Of a stretch of 64,000 bases of DNA, positions 1 to 12,350 are shown piece after piece. The notes under the pieces are model-generated. The model ran no database searches. It was not told the DNA's origin and saw only the letters and a program-made list of their open reading frames with translations. The translations under genes and the position numbers were made by a program. The stretch's first letter is position 1; every line of letters begins with the position of its first letter. Source of the stretch: Muraenolepis orangiensis (Eukaryota; Chordata; Actinopteri; Gadiformes; Muraenolepididae); contig CM050999.1 in assembly GCA_027704905.1 (NCBI GenBank), forward strand, positions 3,219,814 through 3,283,813, read 5' to 3'.

Positions 1-1349
<1,349 letters not shown>

Positions 1350-1718
1350 ATACACACTCACTGTCCAGGCTAATACACACTCACTGTCCAGGCTAATACA
1401 CACTCACTGTCCAGGCTAATACACACTCACTGTCCAGGCTAATACACACTCACTGTCCAGGCTAATACACACTCACTGTCCAGGCTAATACACACTCACT
1501 GTCCAGGCCAATACACATTCACTTTCACTGTCCAGGCCAATACACACTCACTGTCCAGGCTAATACACACTCACTGTCCAGGCTAATACACACTCACTGT
1601 CCAGGCTAATACACACTCACTGTCCAGGCTAATACACACTCACTGCCCAGGCTAATACACACTCACTGTCCAGGCTAATACACACTCACTGTCCAGGCTA
1701 ATACACACTCACTGTCAG
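1350..1718. repeat. 23-bp minisatellite
   Basis: About 15 copies of a 23-bp unit with the core ACACTCACTGTCCAGGCT. One copy near 1510 carries an extra TTTCACT-type insertion; the rest are nearly identical, which suggests recent expansion. Confidence 0.93.
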
Positions 1719-1944
1719 GCTCATTGTGCTCATTGAAACAATCCGTTTCCACGCACTCAAACATCGTTTTTCAATAATTAAGAAACAACATCAAGCGAAG
1801 CCAGAGCTCGGTGCTTTCGCCATCAAACTAATTTAACGCACCAAACTTCTATCTATTGGTAAGGAGTCATCTCTATGGGAAACAAACATGGGTTTCAATC
1901 TTAAAGTGTTTCCTGTGAATGATCACAGAGAAAAGCTTATAATT

Positions 1945-2003
1945 GGGTTAGGGTTAGGGGTTAGGGTTAGGGTTTGGGTTAGGGGTTAGGGTTAGGGTTA
2001 GGC
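1945..2003 (+). repeat. Interstitial telomere-like repeat
   Basis: A run of TTAGGG, TTAGGGG and TTTGGG units in the order GGGTTAGGGTTAGGGG. It matches the vertebrate telomere repeat with degenerate units. Short interstitial copies are common, so this is not evidence of a chromosome end. Confidence 0.8.
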
Positions 2004-3120
2004 TTCAGTAAAGACATTTTCCGTAGTTTAGGTTGTCCTGTGTCTCTTCTTCTGGGTTCTCTGGCACATTCGGCTGGCCGGTCTCGTTGGGTCCTAATAC
2101 AGGAGGCCTTCTCCCAATACAAAGTCAATGGAGAGATCAAATGACCCCCCCCCCCCTCTCCCAAGATATACATCCATAAAGCCAAACACAGATCATCAAA
2201 TCAGTTTCTGATCACTTATCAATATCACACATGGTGACGTGGATTATTGGTCTTTCACACATGAGGGCACTGCCGCACACAACTGAAGACCACTGGCAAC
2301 CATAAAGTTAAAGTCTGAAAAGTGAAAGTGATCAATTCGATTTTTATTAAACAGGCTTTCATTTTCCATGTACCCTTTTAAAACATTTAGTGTACACATA
2401 AACACATTTTGTTACATTGAAGACGATGAAATAGGCCCTCCCCGCTCAGGGTTGTTACAGTAGGCTTGTAAATATAAATTAATTAACCAGTGTCCTACTT
2501 CGCCGAAAATCCATAACTGCTCATTCTACATAAAACAAAGCTTAGATGATTTTATAAATGCGCCAAATAGAGGAACGTGTCTGACGACACATGTCACATG
2601 ACTGTTCATTTAAATCAAAACATATAATTAAGATGTTTGGTGTTAATAATTTCTAATCATGTATCTATTAAAATATTTGGAGATAAATATTCAAGAAATA
2701 TTTCGATGCGAACTATTTTAGACTGGATGCAGTGACATTTCGGCCACTAGGGGGGGCAATGCCGCTGCCTATGCGTACAATAGGTACATTCAACATATGT
2801 AGACACGGTAACTACTAGTCACCAGAAGTCATGTGCATTTCCTTCCATAATAATAGCATATACACATTCATAAACACATATATAATAACATCAAATATAA
2901 TACATTACATCACAATAGTCATTCAATAGATAGACAAGAGAACTACTAGTCACCAGAAGTCATATGTGAATTTAGTTCCTAACAAGCCATAATAATATAC
3001 ACATACATAAACACATATATAATAATATACTATATAATACATTACATTACAATCAGGTAGTAATGTTGTCATTCAACAGGTAGGCAAGATAACTACTAGT
3101 CACCATAATATTATCATATA
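2004..3120. other. No gene; dispersed repeat remnants
   Basis: Mostly AT-rich DNA. The stretch at about 2840-3110 (CATAAACACATATATAATA, then CATTCAACAGGTAGGCAAG and ACTACTAGTCACC) repeats within itself and resembles about 44095-44470 near SIAE, so it belongs to a dispersed family. No coding signal is seen. Confidence 0.5.
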
Positions 3121-3195
3121 CTGTACTGTACTGTACTATACTGTACTGCACTGTACTGTACTGTACTGCACTGTACTGCACTGTACTGCACTGTA
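3121..3195. repeat. ACTGT-type short tandem repeat
   Basis: About 14 units alternating ACTGT, ACTGC and ACTAT. It lies about 40 bp upstream of the acceptor of the MMP terminal exon at 3233, so it sits inside that gene's last intron. Confidence 0.85.
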
Positions 3196-3232
3196 TTTCA
3201 GTGAGTATTTCATGTGATCTGTTTCCTCCTAG

Positions 3233-3333
3233 GATGCATCTTCTTCTTCGTGGGAGCAGAAGTCTACCAGTACGACTACACCCAGAGACGTGTGGTTGGA
3301 GTTGAGAAGGCAAACACCTGGCTTGGATGTTGA
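3233..3333 (+). CDS. Terminal exon of an MMP (hemopexin repeat 4)
   Basis: Single 3' exon of a matrix metalloproteinase. A pyrimidine-rich acceptor ending CTAG (3229-3232) is followed by an open frame in phase 2: CIFFFVGAEVYQYDY, then QRRVVGVEKANTWLGC and TGA at 3331-3333. The YFF-x-G-x-x-x-YQYD pattern and the ending NTWLGC with a C-terminal Cys are typical of the last hemopexin blade, whose Cys pairs with the Cys at the start of the hemopexin domain. The preceding exons are not visible in 1-3232, so the last intron exceeds 3 kb, or the exon is orphaned. AATAAA follows at 3435. With the complete MMP gene at 10.9 kb in the same orientation it suggests a tandem MMP cluster. Which MMP it belongs to cannot be told from 32 residues. 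Confidence 0.8.
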
Positions 3334-3434
3334 AGGACAGATTGAGACTGTGATTTTAGTGGTTCAATTCATATTTCTTCAAGTTACCCTGTTACACTGA
3401 GTTTAATGTTTTATTTATCGAGGCAATGTGTCAA

Positions 3435-3440
3435 AATAAA
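3435..3440 (+). terminator. Poly(A) signal of the upstream MMP
   Basis: AATAAA about 100 bp after the stop at 3333, at a usual 3' UTR spacing. The function is inferred. Confidence 0.6.
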
Positions 3441-3465
3441 TGGTTACACTGTAAATGTAAAGTGT

Positions 3466-3466
3466 G

Positions 3467-3506
<40 letters not shown>
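3466..3506. repeat. (TA)n microsatellite
   Basis: Near-pure TA dinucleotides between the MMP 3' end and a LINE fragment. Confidence 0.9.
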
Positions 3507-3507
<1 letters not shown>

Positions 3508-3538
3508 GTATATTTCCTATTTTGCCATTTAGTCCAGT

Positions 3539-4032
3539 GGTGGTGTGCGTGGACCATGTGAGGTCCTCGGAGATGTGCACGCCGAGGAACTTGAAGCCGC
3601 TGACCCTCTCTACTGCAACACCGTCGATGGAGATAGGGCCGTGCTCTCCTCTCTGCTTCCTGAAGTCCACGATCAGCTCCTTGGTCTTCTTGACGTTGAG
3701 GGCGAGGCTGTTCTCCTGGCACCACTGCTCCAGCGATCCAACCTCCTCCCTGTAGGCTGTCTCGTCGTCGCCGGCGATCAGGTCGTGTCATCAGCAAACT
3801 TGATGATGACGTTGGAGCTGTGCATAGCCATGCACTCGTGGGTGTAGAGGGAGTAGAGGAGAGGGCTCAAAATGCATCCCTGGGGGGCTCCCGTGTTGAG
3901 GGTCAGTGGCTCTGAGGTGGTGCTGCCCATCCTCACCACCTGGCGACCAGTATCCAGCTGCACGTGGATGGGGGCACGCCTAGACCTCTAAGCTTGGTGT
4001 CGAGCTTGGCAGGAACTATTGTGTTGAACGCT
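3539..4032 (-). mobile_element. Truncated CR1/Rex-like LINE (reverse transcriptase fragment)
   Basis: Minus-strand fragment of a non-LTR retrotransposon. Reading 4032 to 3539 it encodes the RT pieces LTLNTGAPQGCILSPLLYSL and NVIIKFADDTT (the F-A-D-D active-site motif), then the C-terminal SIDGVAVERVSGFKFLGVHI and SEDLTWSTHTT. It is nearly identical to about 20300-20815, so both are copies of one family. A frame change separates the FADD part from the C-terminal part, and both ends are truncated, so it is dead. The clade (CR1/Rex1/jockey type) is inferred from motif style only. Confidence 0.85.
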
Positions 4033-4825
4033 GCTGTTCACGTCGAACCGAGCAAAAAAAGTATTTATCTCTCCTGGCAGGGAGGTAGAGGAGTTCTCTA
4101 CACAACTGGTTCTCCCTCTGAAGTTCGTTATGATACCCATCGTGCAGGGGAAGAAGTCTGTAGCCTGGGCTTTGTGGAAGAAATCCTCCCTCTTTCTCCC
4201 TCTCTTTCTCTCTCTGAGACTAAATAAGGGACAGTCATGTGGTTTTTGATTCGATGGGTGAAACAGATTGCAGTGAAATGAACAGATCTCTTTAATTGTT
4301 AGGAGTCAAATCTCCCCGGAACTTGTTAGTGCAGAAAAAAGAGGCTTTTATTGGAAATAGGTGAAACTCTTCATGTGCTCTACACGTCTCTGGATTTCTT
4401 TCAACTTGGAATGCAAGCTTTTATAATTTGGTCAAAGAGAACTGTTGGAATTATTCTTATTATCTGCAGCAATTGAGCTTCCGTTGATGTCATTGCCATT
4501 TTTATTATCTATTAAAAAAAATAACCGTTTCATCCACAGGGTCATCTCCACAGGTTCCACCAGCGGACGCCCCACACGTGGACCACACGCCCCACTACAC
4601 TGGATCTGGGTCAACATAACAACATCTTTTGACATGACAAAACATTAAGTGTTTTTTTGCGTGTATTCCATAAAGCATAACCCCCATTTCAAAAGCCCAT
4701 GACTTCCCAAAGCCTTTATAATAACCACGGCTCTGTGCAGGTTGTGTACACCTTTGTTACCGGCCCGCAGGATTGCACAATACACTCCAGATATGAAGAA
4801 AGAGGATCTGGAAAACTCATTCCGC
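4033..4825. other. No gene recognised
   Basis: Unique-looking sequence with a short CTCT-rich patch at 4186-4216. Open frames are short and lack splice context or family motifs. Confidence 0.5.
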
Positions 4826-5640
4826 TCGGCCCTAGGCTGTGGAGCGACACGCCCACTGAGGCTGTGGAGCGACACGCCCACTGAGGCTGTGGAGCGACAC
4901 GCCCACTGAGGCTGTGGAGCGACACGCCCACTGAGGCTGTGGAGCGACACGCCCACTGAGGCTGTGGAGCGACACGCCCACTGAGGCTGTGGAGCGACAC
5001 GCCCGCTGAGGCTGTGGAGCGACACGGCCCACTGAGGCTGTGGAGCGACACGCCCACTGAGGCTGTGGAGCGACACGCCCGCTGAGGCTGTGGAGCGACA
5101 CGCCCACTGAGGCTGTGGAGCGACACGCCCACTGAGGCTGTGGAGCGACACGCCCGCTGAGGCTGTGGAGCGACACGGCCCACTGAGGCTGTGGAGCGAC
5201 ACGCCCACTGAGGCTGTGGAGCGACACGCCCACTGAGGCTGTGGAGCGACACGCCCACTGAGGCTGTGGAGCGACACGGCCCACTGAGGCTGTGGAGCGA
5301 CACGCCCACTGAGGCTGTGGAGCGACACGCCCACTGAGGCTGTGGAGCGACACGCCCGCTGAGGCTGTGGAGCGACACGCCCACTGAGGCTGTGGAGCGA
5401 CACGCCCACTGAGGCTGTGGAGCGACACGCCCACTGAGGCTGTGGAGCGACACGGCCCACTGAGGCTGTGGAGCGACACGCCCACTGAGGCTGTGGAGCG
5501 ACACGCCCACTGAGGCTGTGGAGCGACACGCCCACTGAGGCTGTGGAGCGACACGCCCACTGAGGCTGTGGAGCGACACGCCCACTGAGGCTGTGGAGCG
5601 ACACGCCCACTGAGGCTGTGGAGCGACACGCCCGCTGACG
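4826..5640. repeat. 25-bp minisatellite
   Basis: About 32 copies of a 25-bp unit with the core GGCTGTGGAGCGACACGCCC, differing mainly by ACT versus GCT and an extra G (CACGGCCC). Because three units equal 75 bp, all three minus-strand frames stay open for long stretches, giving false long proteins (RVAPQPQWACRSTASVG and similar). Confidence 0.95.
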
Positions 5641-6560
5641 TCCGTCAAACACGGCAAAGCCCACATTGTCCTGCACGTTGCACCAAGAAGGACGCTCAAA
5701 ACCACACTTTCTAATTGTCTCCCAGGCAAACACTCAATAGAACACGTTACCGTAGCGCCTCAAACAGGACAATAAAATACAATAGTAGGCTGAAATACAC
5801 TGCTTCTTCTTCTTTACCTTACGTTGCACTACTCCAGAATCGGTCTTTTAGGGTTGTTAGAGGTTTAGGGTTGTAATACTTATACTTCTGTGTCCTTCAC
5901 GTTGACGAGGACCAAACGTGGACCACGGGGAAACAGAAGAAAGGCTTAGATTCACATCAGAGTGACGCTATCAAGTGCTGGGGTATTTCAGCTGGAGGGA
6001 ACGTGGGCCATTATGACCACAGCTCTCTTGCCTGCCTACAGTATGTTGAATGCTCTTATTGTAAGTCGCTTTGGACAAAAGTGTCTGCTAGATGACCGTC
6101 ATGTAATGAAACAGGTTTGTATTGTGTTGTAAGGTTGCTTTTAGGTTACAGCCTGTTAGCGGTGGGTTTATCTCTGGGTTTAACTCACTCCAGGGACCCG
6201 GCTGTCATGAACCCAAACATCAGATATTAACACGAGATGTCTCCACACAACATCCTGAGGATCAGGACAGTCTACGGTGGGAGGGAAAAGGCAATGCTAA
6301 AGAAAATGCTTCACTTCAAGGAATTGCTAATTAATGGTGAAGATAATCTCGCCAAAGTGTGACCCTGGCTTCTCTGTGGACGTGGTGGCAGTGATAGAGA
6401 GGGAGATTGTGTTCTTTAAGAACAGGTTTGAAGGTATATCCTGCAATAGCAGGATACCTGTTGGTGCAGCGGCTTAAGATGAAAAGCCGTGCTGGCTCTA
6501 CGAGTCCGGCTGCCAGGGTCAGCCGGCTCCCGCTGCATTGTACATAAGCGCCTACGGGAA
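5641..6560. other. No gene; L2 3' tail at 6050-6112
   Basis: Contains TTATTGTAAGTCGCTTTGG, then GTCTGCTAGATGACCGTC and ATGTAATG at 6056-6112, the conserved 3' tail of teleost L2-type LINEs and the SINEs that borrow it. Its body is not visible. The rest is unassigned. Confidence 0.6.
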
Positions 6561-6780
6561 AACACTCTTCTTTGTAAATGGACTATAGCGCTTTTATCCA
6601 AAGCGCTTTACAAGTCATTCCTCACATTCACCCATTCATACACACATTCCACCCACGGCGGAGTCAGCCATCAAGGAGACAGCCGGCACCTCAGGAGCAG
6701 TTAGGGTTAGGGGTCTTGCTCAGAGACACCTCGACAATGTTTGCTAGGAGGAGCAGAGGGATCGAACCAGCAACCTTGTA
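6561..6780 (+). repeat. Dispersed teleost repeat remnant
   Basis: GTAAATGGACTATAGCGC, then AAAGCGCTTTACAAGTCATT and CATTCACCCATTCATACACA form a pattern I recognise as a common interspersed fish repeat. The family is uncertain, and the open frames across it are incidental. Confidence 0.5.
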
Positions 6781-8040
6781 AGACGACTGCTGTACCTCTA
6801 CTGCCTCTACTGTACCTCTACAGCTACTGCCGTCCCATGTAACATGGTCTAGATGTCTTTTACAGTTAGATTGTGTCTTCCGCTTTGGGCCTTTTCTACG
6901 TCTCCAACCTTCGGGGGTGTTTGAAATATTGAAATTCAACCTCTGTCATCATCTTTAGGCCATCGGAAAGACAAGCTTCTGTCAAAAAGGAAAAACGTCG
7001 ACAATGCTGAAACTGTTTATTATACATTCATGTATTCCCTTTACCTGGGTTCAGAACTTTGACACTGCCCACTCCACCACTGGTTCTGGAGGTCTGGCAT
7101 CGTGACATCATGACACAGACATTTCTCGATTGGTTCGGGAAAAATCGAATCCCCCTCCCCCAAGGAAATAGGTCAGAGTCCAGTCACTTGTATCTGTCTA
7201 GCCCTTAATCACAGTTACAGATTCAGGGCTTTACAGGCCACATATTAACGACCCCCCCCCAACCTTAGCCCCCCAAAGGGCAAGAAAAACTCCCTTAAGG
7301 AACTGGGGGATCCTCCCTCCAGGGATGGTTTGGGGTGCAATGGGTGCCATAAGTGACATACATTGTATTTCACTCCATCTTCAATGTCAGACTAAAGATG
7401 GGAATGGAGTGTGACGATTTGGTCTGATATTCCACACCAATGTTGTGCCATTGGCCAAAATACTGTAATCTTTTTTTAAGTGATGATTTAGCACTGAGTG
7501 GCTCCAGTAAAATAAATCAGAACTCAACGTTTACACAAAAGCAATTCTAGTTCCACTTTCTGTCCACTTTGTTTCTTAATAACATGCATTCAGTGACTGA
7601 GGTTGTGAAGGCTTTCTGCAGCATTCAGAACAATAATATAATCAACAAAAATGTAATAAATCTGATGGTCTGTGTAGGTATGATGAGTGTAAGAGAATGA
7701 TGGAGTCAGGCTTTCTGAGTCTTGTTCATAAAGACAGGAGACGAGTGGAAGCTGCCTGGGAGTTAGGCGCTGAGCATCCTATGGGAAATGAAGGCCTGGA
7801 TGTGCTGCTGGAAACCAATCGAGAAAACAATAACAACAGCCATTGTGTTTACTGTGCTTGTTCATTAACAAAGTTGCAAATTAAAAATGATTGATTTTCT
7901 GCCATGGCACAATGTTGTGTGGGTTGTTTTACATCATAAACGTTCATTTAACTTAATTTAAATTACGTAATCGTCTATATGTGTGTACATAGATTTCATA
8001 CACTCATGTTTAACATGTAACTTTGTGCATTGTGTGTTAT
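6781..8040. other. No gene recognised
   Basis: Includes a second repeat-like block at about 7195-7310 (CTTAATCACAGTTACAGATT, poly-C, AAAAACTCCCTTAAGGAAC). The 65-codon frame at 7697-7894 has no recognisable motif. Confidence 0.45.
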
Positions 8041-8045
8041 AACAG

Positions 8046-8136
8046 GTAACATCTACCTCTCTTAAGTGGAGCAAAATCCTACCAATACGACTTGAAACGC
8101 CTTCAGATAGTTGACACTCAGACACTCCTTTGCAGG
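8046..8136 (+). pseudogene. Degenerate MMP hemopexin-type terminal exon
   Basis: After a plausible acceptor (TGTTATAACAG) the sequence reads GNIYLS, then a stop/frameshift at TCTTAAG, then SGAKSYQYDLKRLQIVDTQ and TLLC in the next frame. This parallels the last hemopexin exons at 3233 and 15196 (Y-x-Y/F-x-x-G-x-x-x-YQYD, ending in Cys). It lies between those two MMP loci in the same orientation. I interpret it as the remnant of a third MMP copy, inactivated by a frameshift. The match is short, so a chance resemblance is possible. Confidence 0.42.
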
Positions 8137-8479
8137 GCTGCTGAAAGCCAACACACTCAGCGACAGCCCACAACAAAGCACAAAATACATGAAAAATACC
8201 AAGAAATATGTACTGAGGTATTTCCATACAAATAATCTCCAAAGAGTTTTTGAAAGAATAACAAAGCGAAGCACAGGGGATCCACACTGTTGCAATCAGC
8301 GGCCGGCGGTTACAACACCGTGGGAGGACAAGTGGATGCTTGCTGCATGTGTCTGTCGGTACATCACATCCATCACGTCCCTGTCGGTACATCACATCCC
8401 TGATGCCTGCAAGCCGTGGTGCTGATGGCACAGGGAGACATAACGTGTGGAAGCATGTATCCTGTTCACCATGTTTTGA

Positions 8480-8690
8480 TAGGAGTTATAAATATATAAT
8501 AATTATAATAATAATAATAATAATAATAACAATAATACATTTTATTTATAAGCGCACTTTTCATTTGAGTAGACAAAACTCAAAGTGCTACAGAGTAAAG
8601 TAGTTTAAACAAAACAACAAAAACTAATTAAACAACTTTTACTGGTAAAAGGCTATTCTAAAAAGATGCGTTTTTAGGCCTTTTTTAAAA
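8480..8690. repeat. Dispersed repeat feeding into the 40-bp array
   Basis: (AAT)n, then TTATAAGCGCACTTTTCATT and GTAGACAAAACTCAAAGTGC. The same sequence recurs at 25250-25322, showing an interspersed family. Its right part runs directly into the first unit of the 40-bp minisatellite. Confidence 0.65.
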
Positions 8691-10012
8691 GCATCCACAG
8701 TCTGTGGTGTTCTCAGCTGGTTTGGGAGGGCGTTCCACAGTCTGTGGTGTCCTCAGCTGGTTTGGGAGGGCGTTCCACAGTCTGTGGTGTCCTCAGCTGG
8801 TTTGGGAGAGCGTTCCACAGTCTGTGGTGTCCTCAGCTGGTTTGGGAGGGCGTTCCACAGTCTATGGTGTCCTCAGCTGGTTTGGGAGGGCGTTCCACAG
8901 TCTGTGGTGTCCTCAGCTGGTTTGGGAGGGCATTCCACAGTCTGTGGTGTCCTCAGCTGGTTTGTGAGGGCGTTCCACAGTCTGTGGTGTCCTCAGCTGG
9001 TTTGGGAGGGCGTTCCACAGTCTGTGGTGTCCTCAGCTGGTTTGGGAGGGCGTTCCACAGTCTATGGTGTCCTCAGCTGGTTTGGGAGGGCGTTCCACAG
9101 TCTGTGGTGTCCTCAGCTGGTTTGGGAGAGCGTTCCACAGTCTGTGGTGTCCTCAGCTGGTTTGGGAGGGCGTTCCACAGTCTATGGTGTCCTCAGCTGG
9201 TTTGGGAGGGCGTTCCACAGTCTGTGGTGTCCTCAGCTGGTTTGGGAGGGCATTCCACAGTCTGTGGTATCCTCAGCTGGTTTGTGAGGGCGTTCCACAG
9301 TCTGTGGTGTCCTCAGCTGGTTTGGGAGGGCGTTCCACAGTCTGTGGTGACCTCAGCTGGTTTGGGAGGGCGTTCCACAGTCTGTGGTGTCCTCAGCTGG
9401 TTTGTGAGGGCGTTCCACAGTCTGTGGTGTCCTCAGCTGGTTTGGGAGGGCGTTCCACAGTCTGTGGTGTCCTCAGCTGGTTTGGGAGGGCGTTCCACAG
9501 TCTGTGGTGTCCTCAGCTGGTTTGGGAGGGCGTTCCACAGTCTGTGGTGTCCTCAGCTGGTTTGGGAGGGCGTTCCACAGTCTGTGGTGACCTCAGCTGG
9601 TTTGGGAGGGCGTTCCACAGTCTGTGGTGTCCTCAGCTGGTTTGGGAGGGCGTTCCACAGTCTGTGGTGTCCTCAGCTGGTTTGGGAGGGCGTTCCACAG
9701 TCTGTGGTGTCCTCAGCTGGTTTGGGAGGGCGTTCCACAGTCTGTGGTGTCCTCAGCTGGTTTGGGAGGGCGTTCCACAGTCTGTGGTGTCCTCAGCTGG
9801 TTTGGGAGGGCGTTCCACAGTCTGTGGTGTCCTCAGCTGGTTTGGGAGGGCGTTCCACAGTCTGTGGTGTCCTCAGCTGGTTTGGGAGGGCGTTCCACAG
9901 TCTGTGGTGTCCTCAGCTGGTTTGGGAGGGCGTTCCACAGTCTGTGGTGTCCTCAGCTGGTTTGGGAGGGCGTTCCACAGTCTGTGGTGTCCTCAGCTGG
10001 TTTGGGAGGATG
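8691..10012. repeat. 40-bp minisatellite, about 33 copies
   Basis: Very homogeneous 40-bp units (TTTGGGAGGGCGTTCCACAG followed by TCTGTGGTGTCCTCAGCTGG). Variant positions (TATGG, GAGAG, TGTGAGGG, GTGACC, GCATTCC) recur in blocks: units near 8860-8940 resemble 9060-9160 and 9180-9290, so multi-unit duplications occurred. The 40-bp period keeps long spurious frames open on +. Confidence 0.96.
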
Positions 10013-10450
10013 CATCCATGATGTTTTGAACTTGGTTTTTTGACGGAAAAGTGTGTTGGTGATGACCAGGTTGTGCTCTGAGCACTTGGTTAGCAGTAGT
10101 ATGCCATTGGAGTTTGTGTTTCCAACCCCTTCTCTCCCCAGCGTGCCTCTCCATAGGTGGTGGTTTCGTCCCACTATGGCATTGAAATCTCCAAGCAGGA
10201 TTAACTTGTCCTCCTTGGGGACTTCAGATAGAATTTTGTCCAGGTCAGCATAGAAGGCCTCCTTTACTTCATTCTGTGCATCAAGCGTTGGGGCGTAGGC
10301 ACTAATAACGGTGGCCATCTGACTGCTGGCAAGCATCATATGATCGTATGAAGCAGACGTATGGTCATTAGGCGCTCGTTGATGCCCACAGGGAGTTCAT
10401 GGAGGTGGTTGATGAGGCAGTTCTTAATAGCAAAACCCACACCATGAACA
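10013..10450 (-). mobile_element. LINE endonuclease-domain fragment
   Basis: On the minus strand the frame reads VISAYAPTLDAQNEVKEAF, then DKLILLGDFNAIVGRNHHLW and CSEHNLVITNTLFRQ. LGDFNA is the conserved APE-type endonuclease core of non-LTR retrotransposons. An upstream piece (VHGVGFAIKNCLINHLHELP) belongs to the same domain, separated by a stop. The element is cut by the 40-bp array on one side and a CA repeat on the other; no RT is attached. Confidence 0.78.
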
Positions 10451-10482
10451 TGGTTTTGTTTAGTTGTTTTTGACCTCCCCCC

Positions 10483-10694
<212 letters not shown>

Positions 10695-10824
10695 GTGTGT
10701 GTGTTCCCCCCTACAGCACACAGGGGCCAGTCCAAACACTTACTGGAATGCACCTCGGCACTTGAGTCGGTTATCTGCAACTGTCCCATCAGAAACATAC
10801 ACCTCAGGGCTCTCTCCACACAGA

Positions 10825-10833
10825 CTATATAAA
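10825..10833 (+). promoter_or_regulatory. TATA box of the MMP gene
   Basis: CTATATAAAGAG lies about 75 bp upstream of the chosen ATG at 10903. Transcription would start near 10855, leaving a short GA-rich leader. Inferred from motif and spacing. Confidence 0.6.
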
Positions 10834-10902
10834 GAGAGGAGAGTCTGAGTAGATCAGACCCCTGTGTGTTTTAGGAGGGAGACAGAGGAGAGAGAGAGAG
10901 AG

Positions 10903-12317
10903 ATGGTTCTCACCAACATGGGCTCCCTGGCCGTCTGCTGGTTGCCGCTGCTGGCTTGGCTGACCCAGTGCAGCGCAGCTCCAACGCCCGTGTCCCAAGT
11001 CCTGCCTTCACCCGCGGAAGATGAGGCCCTGGCCGAGGTAATGAAGAGCCTAAGCCTATATGCTGACATCACAGGTTAACAAATTGCATTCTAGTTCACG
11101 ATTGCAAACTCAAGTCTGCATATCATTTACGGTCTTTACTAGAGAGCACCATAGAGCGTCCAGACTGACTCTGTGTTGAACAACTACCTTTAGATCCACA
11201 ATGTGTCTATATGTCTATACAGCTGAAGTTACTTTCCGCCACACAAATCACTGAAACACTTTATGGATACCTCTGACTACAAGGATATTATTACGTTCCT
11301 TTGGAACACAATTGGATGATCGTTGACAATCTTTTCTATTACTTCTTCAGGAATACCTTTCTAAATTCTACACCGACGTGGGAGTCACCAACTCTACATT
11401 CAGAAGCCTTACCTTCACGTCCTACAACGAGAGTCTGGAGGACATGCAGGCGTTCTTTGGCCTGGAGGTATGTCATGCTGACTGATACGATACTAAGAAT
11501 GAAAGCCTGTTGAGTTTATATCAAACATTATTAATGGCCTGGAGTTAGGCAGACGGTGGGCAGTGTGCATGTGTGTGTGTGTGCATGCGTGCGTGTGTGT
11601 GTGTGTGTACACGTGTGTGTGTGTGTGCGTGCGTGTGCATGGTCAGCATGTATATTTCACCATGGAGCTCACAGGTTGTATCTTTTAGAATGTCAGCATG
11701 TTTCACAATGTTCCAACACAAGGGTCCTTTCTTCCAGTCTCTTTGTTGTGAATACATGAATTCATCCCTTCATTCATAAGCAGCGACCACTCCGCAGGTG
11801 ACTGGTGTCCTGGACAAGGAGACGCTGGACGCCATGAAGGCGCCCAGGTGCGGCGTGTCCGACATCAGCAAATACGGACACTTTTCAGGGCGTCCCAAAT
11901 GGCAGAAGAAGCAGATAACCTACAGGTACTTTAAGGCTGTTATAAGACTCCCCTCCCCTGGGGGGCGCCAGAGGGTTTCAAGGGAAGCACAGAGAAACTA
12001 CTTTCCCAGAACGAGAAGCTAATTTCCCAGGACGTAAAATAAATTAAACAATTGCCTTTATGTTTTTCAACTATTTAAAAAATTGTATAAATTGAAAAAC
12101 GTAAAAAGGTTTCTTACACCAGCAGTGTCACGTCGTCAGACTGCCGTGGCAAAACCGAAGTGTCTAAAATAATAAGTAAAATAATAAAAACAATTATTGT
12201 GAATTGATTTTTGTCTTGCTGTCTATTTCACAAATTTATTCAAATATATACAATTTACCTACCTTTAATTTGCTTCTTGTCTGAATATTTGAATAGGATT
12301 GTCACCATTCCTTCTTA

Positions 12318-12350
<33 letters not shown>

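Noticed and set aside
1350..1718. Possible CRISPR-like array of 23-bp repeats
   Set aside because: No spacers: units are contiguous tandem copies, and the genome is eukaryotic.
4645..5733. Long minus-strand frames of 265-362 codons (RVAPQPQWACRSTASVG repeats)
   Set aside because: They are translations of the 25-bp minisatellite. All three minus frames stay open because the unit lacks stops; there is no splice or family support.
8704..10043. Plus-strand frames up to 425 codons (LSWFGRAFHSLWCPQ repeats)
   Set aside because: The 40-bp unit has no stop in any plus frame, so the frames are artefacts of the array.
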